From assembly GCF_008831285.2 (NCBI RefSeq), contig NC_045151.1, positions 9,054,571 through 9,118,570 on the forward strand: a stretch of 64,000 nucleotides of DNA, written 5' to 3'. Shown here one piece after another: positions 45,606 through 57,635 of this stretch. Position 1 is the first letter of the stretch. Each line of letters opens with the position of its first letter. This DNA is from Nymphaea colorata. Its lineage: Eukaryota > Streptophyta > Magnoliopsida > Nymphaeales > Nymphaeaceae. Position numbers and translations under genes: made by a program. The notes under the pieces were generated by a model. The model searched no databases and was not told where the DNA came from. It was given only the letters and a program-made list of their open reading frames with translations.

Positions 45606-46412
45606 ACATATTTTTGTTTCACAATCATCATTGTCCATCAAGAAAAAGTCATACCCCAATCAAATCAACTTAGTTGTTAAGCTAAAAGATTTGATCAAGT
45701 GCGATCCGGCCGCTAGGTTCGGAGCATTCTAAAGTTAGCTTAACCATGTCACTAGATAAGGGAATCTTATAGAGCAAGCGCTACTTGGCCGTTTGGCCAA
45801 GGGATTTTTCAAAGCAAGCTCAACCCAAGCGCTAGTTTGAGGAATTTTACTAAGCAAGTTGAAAATTCAGCATTTGGTGAAAACAAAAATTTAACCAAAA
45901 GACACTCGAGGTGATAGGAAGTTTTCTTATCATAACCAATGAAGGAGTAATAGGGTTTCATTCCCATTTTCAACAAAGACATTCAAGGTGATGAGGGTTC
46001 TTTCCTGGAATTGCTAGTTGTTATCGAAGAACCCATTCAGGAAAGGGGTAAAACCTGAAATTATGGACAAAAGAGCAACCCATGCAGACAAGAGATTAAA
46101 CCTGCAATGCAAGCCAAAACAACCCACACATGTAAAAGGTTAAACCTGCAATGCAAGTCAAAGCAACCTACTCAGATAAGGGGTTAAACCTTACAAGCCA
46201 AGGCAACCCATTCAGGGGGTTAAACCTGAATTCAATTTTGACAAACTCATGCAAGTAAGAGGTTAAGCCTACAACATAAGCTTAAACAACCTATTCAAGT
46301 AAGGGGTTAAGCCTGAAACATAAATCCAAAAATATTTTGTTTGAAAAATCCGAGGTGCTAATTTTTGTCACTAAGTGCAGCTAATGTCGGCTTAGTAATG
46401 AAGAGGGGCATC
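45606..46412. other. Internal region of element D, right part
   Basis: Non-coding. It includes a degenerate array of about seven 36-46-bp units at 46030-46320 and a purine-rich AATGAAGAGGGGCATC right before the 3' LTR (about 46397-46412), a plausible polypurine tract. Confidence 0.7.
46030..46320 (+). repeat. Degenerate tandem repeats of about 43 bp
   Basis: The phrase GGTTAAACCTG (variants AGATTAAACCTG, GGTTAAGCCT) recurs near 46050, 46096, 46139, 46184, 46220, 46262 and 46306, each preceded by CAACCYAYNCA. Arrays at this place, before the 3' LTR, are common in Tat-group elements. Confidence 0.82.
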
Positions 46413-48274
46413 TGTTATCACCTCAATTTTTTCAAAAGAGACTATTATTTTATTATTCAGGTTTAAAATTTAGACTAAAAAAAAATTGATACTATTCGAT
46501 CCAAAATGAATTTCTAAACTGTTGTCCAAACCCAAACACAAAATTCAAATTCAAAACACAACCTTAGACGCAAGATTCAATTCCAAGATCCAATTATTAC
46601 ATCCAAATTTGATTCAAAATCCAAGTTTTGATCTAAATCGAGAATTCCAAACTAAAATTCCAAAGCTGAAATCAAAACAACAAAATTTGAATTTATGAGC
46701 ATCGCGTGCACGTGCAATGTGTTTCATTCTTGCGCCAAGAGTGTTTTATATCCTAAATCACTCCCTAGAACGTGTTGTCGACCAATTGAACCCAATCCGG
46801 ATTTAAGACAAACCAAGAGTCACTCAAAATGGAGACGGCCCATGCATTTGTAATAATAACAAGCATTTTTTATACACATTTCAAATAAAAAATAGTTTTA
46901 TACTGAACAGCCCTTTTATTTTCAAATCTTAAATTTTGAATTTTGAATTTCAAATTTTGAATTTTGGCTCCAAAACTCTTTATAAGTACCCCCACAATAT
47001 TTTCTCTTGAATTCAAATTTTGAATTTCAAATTTTGAATTTTGGCTCCAAAACTCTCTATAAATACCTACCACAATCTTCCCTATTGAATTCAAATTTGG
47101 AATTTTAATGAATTTTGACTCCAAAACTCTCTATAAATACCCTCACAATCTTCCCTCTTTGGCATGAGCCAACCATAGAGGAACCTCTCATACTTCGTCA
47201 ACCATAGAGGAACCTCTCATACTTCGTCACTTAAAATTTTTGATTTTTCCTTAGCTATCTCTTTCCATTTTTTTCTTCTTCTCTAGACTTGGGAGCAATC
47301 TTCACCAAGCCCAAACTCTGCAAAAGAGCATAAGGGGATCTCTTGGAGGACATTGTCATCATCTTGGAGCTTCACCCAAAGTGATTTTAAGATCATTCAA
47401 AGGAATAGACTCATCTATATTTGAGGTATATAATCCTCCATTTTTATTCTCATTTCCTCTTGCCACTTCCCCGTGGCCGTGCAAGAAAGCTCAAATGATT
47501 TTCTATCTGGAATCACGACCTATGTTTTGAATGCACTGGAAGCATGAGCAAGGTGAAACAAATGTCATTTCTTCATCTATTCCTCAAAAATATGCTTGCT
47601 ATGATGCCTTATTTATTGTTTATACTTGAGATGATGTCCATGAATGATAAATTGGTTTACCTTTAATTAATGAGCAAATGCACGGTGAGAAGGAGTGTTT
47701 GGTTTGGGGTTTTCTTGCTTTTATATTGATTTTTGAGGTTGAGACTTGTCCAACCCAGGAAAGCCCGTCATAACTTTGTGCGTGTTAATTTGCAATTTCA
47801 TGACATTCTCACGTTTAGTTTATTTTTTAATCACTAGATTAGGGACTCCAATGAGTGTTTTTTTACGTTGCTTTTCATTTCATGAATGTTTGGTTTTCTT
47901 TCATACCTAATGATGGGAGAACTAAATTTTCTTGTGATAAACATGACTTTATGTTCACACATCAAATATTTGAAATCATATTTTTCAAAAAAATTTCAAA
48001 AACAAATATCCTCTTTAATGTGGTTTTGGAGACTTAGCTTAGGCTCTTGCATGAGTCCAAGTTCCTCTCCGACCTACTTTCTTTGTTTTTCTCTCTTTAT
48101 GATTTAACATGTTTTTTTTCAAAATTCTTATACAAATACATATATAAATGAATACATGTATGTGTGTTCCGTTTTTTCTTTATCTCTTTCTCTTTAAAGC
48201 CTCTCTCTCTCTCTCCTTCTAAAATATTCTTTTCTTTCTCTATTTGATTTAAACTTTTTTGTCAAAAGCTTATA

Positions 48275-48310
<36 letters not shown>

Positions 48311-49187
48311 TCTTTTCCTCTTTTAAATCCTTTGTTTTATGGTTTTTAAAATCTCCTTCTCTCTTTTTTTCCATATTTCTCTTACATTGAAGTCTTTCAT
48401 CTTTTTCATTTTCTTGAATATTTTTCCTAAAGTTTTTTTTTATTTACTGACTTCATCATGTCCAAAACTTAAGTAATGACTCAATATTGGATTCATGCTT
48501 GTTGGTCTACTATCACATTCCATTTTAAAAAACTTTTCTTTCTTTGTAAAAATATTCATGACAATTATAAAATGAGAATCTTAGATGTATGTGGTAGTGG
48601 GAATACTTTTATATGAATGTCATGATAGGAATGAATGAATTCATTTTAATCATGTAGGATCAATACATTTATACATTCACATTCACTTAACATCACAAAT
48701 GATCACAAGCACATCTCGAAAATGAACTTAAGCAAGATGAGATGAAGCTCTAATTAGGTAGTAAGTAAATTAGAGCAAAACCTCAAACCTGCTTAAAGTC
48801 TTAAGAGAACACTAAAGTGATTTCCAAAAGATGATCTTCAAATGTTTTCAAACACTATTTGTAAAGATTTCTGAATTCAAGTTTTTCTCAAATCAAAATG
48901 TTTTACATTCTCAAATGATTCTTCAGAACTTTTCTCAAAGTTTGAAACATCATATCTTCAACATTTTCTCAAACACAACACCACATTTAAAATAAAAAGG
49001 ATGTTTAAGAAAACATGATATGCATCAAAGATAAACATAACCCTTGGATTGATTATCTTCGATTATAGCACCGAGAATGGTTGATCCTCGTACTAATGGG
49101 CAAGTCCCTTTCTCTCTTATTTTCAAAACAAAACATCATTTTTCTGGAGCACTCCAAAAACCAAACAAATTTTTGTGGATGCAAACA
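46413..49187 (+). repeat. 3' LTR of element D (2775 bp)
   Basis: Direct copy of 39129-41986. It has three TATA-bearing tandem units at wider spacing (TATAAGT at 46981, TATAAAT at 47058 and 47132), a 32-bp tandem duplication (ACCATAGAGGAACCTCTCAT core) at about 47170-47230, and an AC microsatellite at 48284-48310. Confidence 0.88.
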
Positions 49188-49192
49188 TATGC

Positions 49193-50162
49193 GTAGATCA
49201 TTGTCACTCCAAAATAGACTTGGACCTTCCTCAAAATAGTTAAGTTTTGGATGTACATTCCAAATCATCCAATCTTGAATCTAGTGTGCTCATATAATAA
49301 TTATACATGCACTAACAAAAAACATTAGGCAATTTATGCTCGAGTAGGCCTTGCTCACTCTACTTTTAGAGTCCTAACTGCTGTAGTGCTGCCGGCAACC
49401 ACACCAACCGCTCAATTAAGCACCAACACCAAAGGTTGTTTGTTGTCGTCACCTTCAATGCTTTCAATTCACTGTTATGAGGGAAAAGATGTGTTCCCCA
49501 AGCTGCAATCCAACCAACAGCACACAATAGCATAAGAATTACCAAAAGAGATATCAAAAGGGAGGTCTGCTGTGAGAAGAGAGCATCCGACTGTGAGGAA
49601 GCTTCGACTGATCTTGGCACATGCATGGAATAGAGTGTGAGCAGAGAGACGGTGAGAGTGAGAAGTGAAGATCGTTAGAATCATCAATAGATTGCAGCTA
49701 CCTTCAATCTGCTGCAGCAGCATCACTTTCAAGTATGGCTACGAGTGAGAGGAACTAGCAGTAGCAAAGGGGAACGAGTGGAGAAAATGTGAGAGAAACT
49801 AAGGAGGATTGAGAGATTGTGGGGAGAGGGGGATCAAATGGAGAGAACTCAGACAGAAAGGGAGACGACAAAGAACGACAAGAGGGGGATGGACAACGAC
49901 ACGTTGAGGGCGAGGAAGAAGGAGAAGATAGAAGAGACAGGGAGAGATCGAGACGGCTCACCTGAGCACTGCTGCTGTTGCTGCTGCTGCCACTCCTTCC
50001 GTCCCTTGCTTCTTTGCATCATGCACGAACAAGCAACAAAGATGAACCAGCAACTGAGAGACGAAGGTGGAGAGCAGGAGTCGGGCTCCTCTTCATGTGG
50101 TGGACTTCGGGTCCAGGTCTGGACCCGATCCAACCCGACCTGCTAAGACGGAAAATGTTACA
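49193..50162 (-). repeat. 3' LTR of element C, proximal part (right of nested element D)
   Basis: Continues the LTR after D (GTAGATCATTGTCACTCCAA) and ends at 50162, which is the TGTAACAT start on the minus strand. Carries a CTG/TTG triplet run near 49967-49991 in the leader. Confidence 0.9.
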
Positions 50163-50175
50163 TCCTACCCTCTTT
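50163..50175 (-). promoter_or_regulatory. Polypurine tract of element C
   Basis: The minus strand reads AAAGAGGGTAGGA right before the TGTAACAT LTR start, matching the tract of element B. Confidence 0.85.
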
Positions 50176-50210
50176 AAATAAAATTTCAACTTCAAAATTT
50201 ATATCATACC

Positions 50211-52740
50211 TCAATGTGAGAATAGGTATGGACACTTCTTTCGTAGATCATCATCGAGTTCCCATGTGCTCTCCTTCAACCCATGGTGTCGCCATTCCAC
50301 TTTCACTAAGAGAATTCTTTTAGTGAGAAGTACTTGCTCTCTCTGATCCACAATTCTAATAGGTTTTTCTTCCATCATCAAATCACCTTGCACCTCCATA
50401 CATTAAAAGTCAATCACATGTGTAGAATTTGGTACATATTTTTGAAGCATAAAAAACGTCATGAACATGACTGAACATGACTCAAATTAGGTGGTAGTGC
50501 CAATCTGTACGCCACTTCTCTGATCTCCTCTAATATCTCAAAAGGTCTAATGAACTCAGACTCAATTTTTCCTTAATACCGAATCGAAAAATGCCTTTAG
50601 TAGGTGAAATTTTCAAGAACACATGTTCACCAACATCAAAAGCCAACTCTCTGTGTCGAATGTAGGCATAACTCTCCTTCTGTCTACTCTGCGCCGTCAA
50701 TAGCTTTTTCCTTATCAATTGTACTTGGTCGGTGTAATGCTGCAATACCAAAGGGTTTTCGATCTTGCGATCATCGAATTCGATCAAACAATTTGGTGAT
50801 CTGCATGGCCTCCTATACAAGTCTCAAAAGGTGTCATCCCAATACTAGAGTGATAACTGTTATTATATGCAAATGGTTCTCTCAGATTGCCCATCAGTTT
50901 GAGGATGAAATGCTATGTTCAGTTTAAGCTTGGTACTCAATGTTTTTTGTAATTGCCCCCAAAACCTAGAGGTAAAACGTGAATTTTGATATGCAATAAT
51001 AGATTTTGGTACTCCATGCAATCTCATTATCTCACCAATATATAACTCTACGAGTCTTTCCAATGACTGATTGATTCTAATTGGCAGAAAATGAACGGAC
51101 TTCATAAGTCGATCAACAATCATCTTTATGGCATCATGTTGTCTTATGGTGTGAGGCAAACTAACCACATAATCCATCATAATGTCCTTCCACTTACACA
51201 CTGGAATATCTATCCTCTGCAACAAGCCCCCTGGCCATTGATGTTCTACTCAAAGCATCAGCCACCATATTCGCTTTTTTGGGATGATATGATATTTTGA
51301 AATCATAATCCTTTAAGTACTCAATCTATCTTCTTTGCCTCAGATTGAGATCCTTTTGGGAGAATATGTATTTTAATGACTTGTAGTTCATTTTCAGTGC
51401 AAATACTACTGCTCTCAATTCTAAATCGTGAGTGGGATAATGTTTTTTATATTTCTTCAACTGTCTAGATGCATAAGCCATTATACGACCATATTGCATT
51501 AATATACAATTATAACTGATTTCTGATGCATTGGTGTACACCACAAATCCAGAATTACTCGATGAAAGCATCAAAAAGAGGTGTAGTGGTAACCTTGCCC
51601 TTCACAGTTTGGAAACTCTTTTTGCTATATCATTCCAGACGAACTTCACTTATTTTCTTAATAGTTTAGTCATGGACATAGCTATTTTCAAAAAGTCTTG
51701 TATAAACCTATGATAGTATCCTGTCAATCCTAAAAAGCTTCAAATTTTAGTTACGTTGCATAGCATCCTCCAGTCCCTGTACTACTGATGCCTTAGCAAG
51801 ATCTACGGAAACTACATCTTTTGAGATCACATGACCAAGAAAGTTTACTTTCTCTAACCACAATTTGCATTTTAAGTACTTAGCATACAACTTATACTTG
51901 CATGGAATCTTCAACACACTCCTTAAATGATCTTTGTGTTTGCATCACCATCTAAGTACAATAATACATCATCCACAAATACAATAACAAATTGATCCAA
52001 GTAGTCTTGAAAAATCCGATTCATGAGGTCCATAAATACTACAGAGCATTAGTCAACCTAAAAGGCATGACCCTGAATTCATAGTACCTATATCTAGTTT
52101 GAAAGGAAGTCTTAGCAACATCTTCCTTCTATGTCAAGAGTTGATTATAACTTGTCCTTAGATCAATATTGGAGAATACCTTTGCATTCTTGAGTTGATC
52201 AAACAAGTCCTCAATTCTAGGAAGCATATACTTATTCTTAATGGTGACTTTATTCAACATGTGGTAATTTATATACAAACGCATCATTCCATCCTTATTC
52301 TTAACAAATAACATGGGTGCTCCTTAAGGTGACACACTAGGTCGAATGAAGCCCTTATCTAAAAGCTCCTATAATTGCTTCTTCATTTCTTCTAACTCTG
52401 CCAGTGCCATACAATATGGTACCTTAGAAATATGAGTTGTCCTTGGTAACAGTTCTATCTTGAATTCCACTTTCTGTAATTGAGGCAAATTTGATAACTT
52501 TTCATGAAACACATCGGGGTACTCACTCACAATGGCAACATCATCTAACTTCACAGGTTTAGTCTCACTGGTCAATACGTTGACCAAAAATGCAACACTC
52601 CTCTTTTCTAACAACTGTTTAGCTTTTAGTGCAGATACCAATATCTTATCAGTTCGATTAGCTTCTCGAGCATGGAATTCCATCGGCTGCATCTCATAAG
52701 CCAATAACTGTATTTACTTCTTTCCGCAATCTATATTGGC
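50211..52740 (-). pseudogene. Element C pol remnant: RT, RNase H, integrase, chromodomain
   Basis: In minus-strand order: pre-RT segment (52704-52369) with PDVFHEKLSNLPQL; RT (from 52314) with [20 protein letters not shown] and [12 protein letters not shown], and the catalytic FVDDVLLY intact at 51968-51976; RNase H (51574-51326) with TNASE and [20 protein letters not shown]; RNase H end [15 protein letters not shown] near 51270; integrase (51225-50863) with MMDYVVSLPHT, a second motif AYQNSRF where the catalytic Asp is lost, and HPQTDGQSERT; the C-terminal part (50820-50530); and the chromodomain end (50399-50211) closing YLFSH then TGA. Stops and frameshifts throughout, so no functional polyprotein. 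Confidence 0.88.
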
Positions 52741-52858
52741 ATAATGCAATATATAGTCAATCCATGTTCAGAATAATATCGAGCTCGCTGAGACTTATGC
52801 TCACCAACTATGCAGAAAAATGATGTTGATGGATCTCTACATCCACATCAGGTAGATA

Positions 52859-54076
52859 CTAGCTACACAAATCTTGAGCATGTATAGGACTGATTACATT
52901 TAAGACATACAACATCATCCTAGTTGACACCCCTACATCAAATAACACTCTAACAATGTGAGAACCAACAAACAATGTATCTTCAATGAGATCGTGTACC
53001 TGAAGCTCCTCCACAGTAGTTGCATAGATACGTCCAGTTATCTTTCGTGCACTAAAAGGGCAGACCTTGGGCTTTTTCAACATTTTTCCTTGCATTGTGG
53101 GGCAATCTTTGATGAAATGCCTCATCTTTCTACAGTGTAAACATGCTCTGGTCTCCCGATAACATGGCTTCTCGAGGTGCACAATTGAGCAAGTAGGACA
53201 CCTCGATAAAGTTGGAGTAGTCACTACCCCTGTGTGGTGTCGCTATGGGTAGGCATGTTCTACCTAAATGCTTTGTCATCATGCTTCCCATAAGGCTTTA
53301 CTTGCCTGCAAAGTTATGGTGTTTGGTCTACATCTACCTATCATGTGAGTGCTGGTTTGTCTTCTTGTGATTATCTTTTTGTGTCCTTGCCCAATCATCT
53401 TCTATGCATCTAGCCATGGTGATTGTTTCGTCCAAATCATGAGACCTGCTAGACATTACCTTGCTTCACAGTCCATCCTGCAGTCCATGCACAAAGTCTG
53501 TTTTGGCCTCATCAATGGTGTAGAGATGTAGGTAATATACATCTAAGTGCCGATACTTAGTAACGTACTCTTTCAAGCTCATATGATTTTTGTTGCAACT
53601 TAAGGAAATCTTGCATCTTTTTGTTCCTAGCATTCGTTGGGAAGTAACTGTTGAAGAATAAATCTCTAAATTGCTTCCATGAGATCGACTGTTGGCCTGC
53701 AAACCGAATCTCATAGGTTGATTGCCACCATCGTTTGGCATCACTCCTCTACCGCATTCGGGTTGCCATCTCCCATAAAGACTGGCGGCTACATCGATAT
53801 GAACTGCTTAAACGACACTGAAGTCACCTTCTCCTTAGGTGGTGCAGTGTTGTCTCCTATAGGAGATGCATGGCTCCTCTGAATGACGATTGACTATACT
53901 AGGGAGGTCAACAACTGCAAGGTCGTCAATAGTATAGTTTGCTGATCCATGGGTAGGGTTTGTATTGGTGGAGTTTGGGCACCCATACTAGTTTGCACAG
54001 ATGGTTGCCTTGATGAACTATCGTCCAGTGAGATATGCACATCTAAATGGGCATAACTTGTCTCTCTTTGTGCCAC
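52859..54076 (-). pseudogene. Element C gag-protease remnant
   Basis: Minus-strand pieces: Gln-rich N-terminus (54076-53894) with PIQTLPMDQQTILLTTLQLL; capsid region (53744-53466) with SLKEYVTKYRHLDVYYLHLY; zinc knuckle CLHCRKMRHFIKDC (CX2CX4HX4C) near 53100; and protease with VLFDVGVS at about 52935, where the family has DTGAS, so the active-site Gly/Thr context is mutated. Broken by at least two frame changes. Confidence 0.83.
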
Positions 54077-54347
54077 TATAACCAGTCCACCTTGCTTCTT
54101 ACCTCTACATTGGTACTCTATCTATACCAGTAAAATCCCTCACTCTTAATGTAAGGTCTAAGACAACTCTTACAAGTCCAATTGCAAAGTTGCATCATCA
54201 CAATCATCAAAATATCAATCCAACATATACTTATATATCACAGTGAAAATTAAAACTACAATAAAAGTACAATCAAGTAGCACATACCTGGGCAACACGG
54301 CTTTACAGATAGACTTTAGCTCATATCCATAGTAGGGTTTTGCTATA

Positions 54348-54359
54348 GCTCTGATACCA
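54348..54359 (-). promoter_or_regulatory. Primer binding site of element C (tRNA-Met type)
   Basis: The minus strand reads TGGTATCAGAGC, four bases inside the inner end of the 5' LTR; same primer class as element A. Confidence 0.9.
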
Positions 54360-54363
54360 AAAC

Positions 54364-57316
54364 TCTCACACCCCAACACTTTGACCCCCAAATAATTTTT
54401 TTTTTTGTTAAAATGTAAAACATCAAAATGCGACAACATAACGATTCGAAAGGAGATATGCACATCAAAAGACAATGAGGCAAACATTTCATTATATAGT
54501 AAATTCAGTTTATACAAAATCACTTCATATTTCTTGGTAACAAATATGAAAAAATTACCCTAAAACCTTAACGTTGATGTCTAACAAAAACAAGACATCA
54601 TTAAAACAAAACATGATGCGCCGACACTACAATAAACCCAAAATCTCTCAGATAGGATATGAGTTGAGCCATCTGATCAACCTACTATCCCGAATCTGCC
54701 AAAACTTAAAAAAGTGAACAATAGAAGGCTTAGCCTTCGCAGTATTCAACAAACCAGATAAATCCCTAACCCTCTAAGGTAAAGGCTCAAATCTAATATG
54801 TAACATATGCAAAAAAACATAAACACTATCATATCATGATAGTAGCTTGAATTCATGTAACTTGTCATGACAACCTCTTACATATTCCACAATATGTAGG
54901 GTCTACTCAATGATCACAATTAACACACTCGATTGTCATATTCACTTCAATTACATTTGTGTCATTTACAATCATTTATTTTACATTTGCTTTAGTGAAT
55001 TGGTAGCCCCTGTGGGTGCAAACACAGACGCATGCACACCATTGGTGACCTACAGTTGGGAGACAACCCTCATGGTGACACAAAATAATATGGATATATT
55101 TTCGTTGTAGCAGTAAAACAATCATCTATGGATGTGTGAATTCTAAGGAAAGTTGCTCAGTCTTCCCTAAGACACCCAAGTTGGGAAAGCGGGAGCCCAA
55201 CGCTCCAAGCACATCACACAACGATATCCTGGGGCCTTGCAATGCCTATGCTCCAAGCAAACGAGACTAGTGGCGAGGGCATGACATCTCCCAAACACAT
55301 TGCCATAACCCACTAGACTCTCATCCATTATTTTATATTAACTTATCATTAGGAAAACACATTCACAAAATGATCAACTAGCACACGAGGTTAGTTTCCT
55401 TCACGTGTGCATCCATACCTCAAGACACCTTCCTACGAGAGCTACACACAGTCAGTACTCTTAGCCAGACGTTATAACTTTAGGGTACTTTTACCATTCA
55501 AATTCATTCAATTACGTCATGCCCACGGTAGTGCACACAAAAAATATTGTAACATTTATATCAATCAAACATATCAATCACATCATACAAAACTTAGCTA
55601 AACCACACAAAGTAGTCTCGATCTGTGATTAACTCATAGTTTTCCTATGCAATTATCATTCTAGGATACTTTCTAATACACAGTCAGGTTCAATGAGATA
55701 CTCGACTCGATACCCTGCCTAATCAGTCATAAGTAGTTATAATTGCTAGCATGCACATGCAATTGTGTATTAATTTTAAAAACAAAACTTTATCTTATAA
55801 TAATTCAATCACCTGCATACATTCATTCAACACAATACAATCATAAGATCCAATGATCTTGAAAAAGCACACATTCTGTCTTTGGCTCCAAGGATTTTCC
55901 TGGAATGCTGCCATACCTATCGCACGTGGTAAAAGATACCCAAAATCACCTCGAGCTTCAAATCTTGTCGCTGAAGGACTACTCGATGTGCCCGGTGTAC
56001 CTGCAAATATAATTAAGCAATAAGTTTTCTACTTGTTTTGCTTCACAGTCTATACTTGTGAGAAATAGAATCATTGAGGCGCTGGTCATCACCTCAAGAG
56101 TGTGCCAACAGGTATCATCGGCCCACAAAGCCATCTAATAGGTTTTTTTTCCAATGAGTGATGTAGTATGCAAACCAACAATAGCATACGTCACAAGTTC
56201 GCTAAAATGGTTCTAAACCTTCTCAACATCATCAAAATCTCTACCACGCTCTCTAACTACTTCAATTGTTAACTTCACTAAGCTAAAAAGATAATTATAT
56301 GTGTAGATCCTCGTAACTCCAAATTAGTCCTAGACCTTCCCCAAAATTGTAAAGTCTCGAACGTGCACTCCAAATCATCCAATCTTGAATCTAACATGCT
56401 CAAATAATAATTATACATGCACTAACAAAAAATATTAGACAATTTAGGCTCGATTAGGCCTTGCTCACCCCATTCTTGGAGTCATATCTGCTATAATGTT
56501 CCCGACAGCCATACCAACTGCTCGACAAAGCACCAACACTAAAGACTGTTTACTACTGTTGCCTCCAATGCTTTCAATTCACTGTTATGCATGGAAAGAC
56601 GTCTCCAAGCTGCAACCCAACCAACAACAAACAATAGAGTAAGAATTAGCGAAAGAGAGATCAAAAGAGAGGTCTGCTATAAGAAGAGGGCATACGGCTG
56701 TGAGTGAGCTGGTTTGGTTGATTTTGACACACACATGGAATAAAGTGCTAGGAAAGAGACGATGAGAGTGAGAAGTGAAGATCATCAGAATCATCAATAG
56801 ATTGCAGCTACCTTTAGTCTGCTGTAGCAGCGTCACTTTCAAGTATGGTTGCGATTGAGAGGAGTTGGCAGTAGAGAGAAAGAGAGTGAACAGAGGGGAA
56901 GGAACAGAGAGAAGGTGAGAGAAACTAATGAGAGCTGAGAGCTTGCGGGAGAGAGAGGGATCAGATAGAGAAAACTCAGAGAAAAAGGTAGACGATAAAG
57001 AACGACAAGAGGGGGATGGATAGAGACACGTAGAGGGCGAGAAAGAAGGAGAAGATAGAAGAGAGACAGGGAGAGATCGAGAGGGCTCACATGAGCGCCA
57101 CCGCCGCCGCCACCACCACAACCGTTCACCTCAGCCGCCACTGCCACTCCTTCCATCTCCTGCTTCTTTGCATCGTGCACGAACCAGCAACAAAGACGAA
57201 TCAGCGATAGGGAGACGAAGGTGGAGAGACGGCGTTGGGCTCCTCTTCACGCGATGGACTTTGGGTCTGGGTCTGGACCTGATCCAACCCGGCCTGCTAA
57301 GACGAAAAACTTTACA
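54364..57316 (-). repeat. 5' LTR of element C (2953 bp)
   Basis: The outer end (57316) reads TGTAAAG on the minus strand and is followed by the AATAT target copy. The inner end aligns with the other LTR but the terminal CA has mutated (plus strand TCTCACACCCC where the partner has TGTCGCACCCC). It is uninterrupted, so it shows the intact site where D entered the partner LTR (AATTATATGTGTAGATC at about 56293-56309). Confidence 0.92.
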
Positions 57317-57321
57317 AATAT
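57317..57321. repeat. Right target-site duplication of element C (AATAT)
   Basis: Identical to 37238-37242. Confidence 0.88.
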
Positions 57322-57604
57322 TGTTAAATCAATAGTTGTAGCAGTGAATTGGATGGAACAAGAGATTCCGAACCTAAAATGATATTTGAAGTCCAAACCT
57401 GGCCTCCCAATGTTAATTAATTTTCTACATGCTACGTACATCCGTAAAATTTCTTTTACTATTATTAACTCGATGAGGATATTCTGGTCACTTGCTACAA
57501 CAAACGAATTCACAATTAACTCGATGAGGATATATATACACATACACAATTCATAAATAGACTCATGAAGTTGGAATTTTCACACTCAGGAGCATGTGTC
57601 AAAA

Positions 57605-57605
<1 letters not shown>

Positions 57606-57635
<30 letters not shown>
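57606..57635. repeat. GA microsatellite
   Basis: About 15 GA repeats. Confidence 0.95.

Larger units (their letters stand above)
39129..49187 (+). mobile_element. Element D: non-coding LTR retrotransposon (LARD-like), nested in the 3' LTR of C
   Basis: Outer LTRs 39129-41986 and 46413-49187 are direct copies, both starting TGTTATCAC and ending GATGCRAACA. Target copies TATGT (39124-39128) and TATGC (49188-49192) differ by one base; the uninterrupted 5' LTR of C reads TATGTGTAGATC there, so TATGC is the mutated copy. Internal sequence (41987-46412) has no recognisable gag or pol. It has a weak TGGCGACC primer-like site, a 43-bp repeat array and a purine tract. A solo LTR of the same family sits inside. 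The strand is given by the LTR, primer and purine tract order. The TGGCGACC site and internal repeats suggest a Tat-related parent, but this is inference. Confidence 0.85.
37243..57316 (-). mobile_element. Element C: complete but decayed Tekay/Del-like chromovirus, split by element D
   Basis: Minus-strand LTR retrotransposon with perfect 5-bp target duplication AATAT. In element order: 5' LTR 57316-54364, primer site 54359-54348, gag-pro, RT, RNase H, integrase, chromodomain to 50211, purine tract 50175-50163, 3' LTR 50162-37243 interrupted by D. Without D the element is about 10.0 kb. Its LTRs differ clearly by eye (roughly 10-15% in the 49740-49960 versus 56840-57090 comparison), so it is old. 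It is the same family as element B. Confidence 0.93.

Noticed and set aside
46030-46320. Repeat-spacer look of the 43-bp array, considered as CRISPR
   Set aside because: Units are degenerate throughout with no unique spacers, in plant DNA inside an LTR element.
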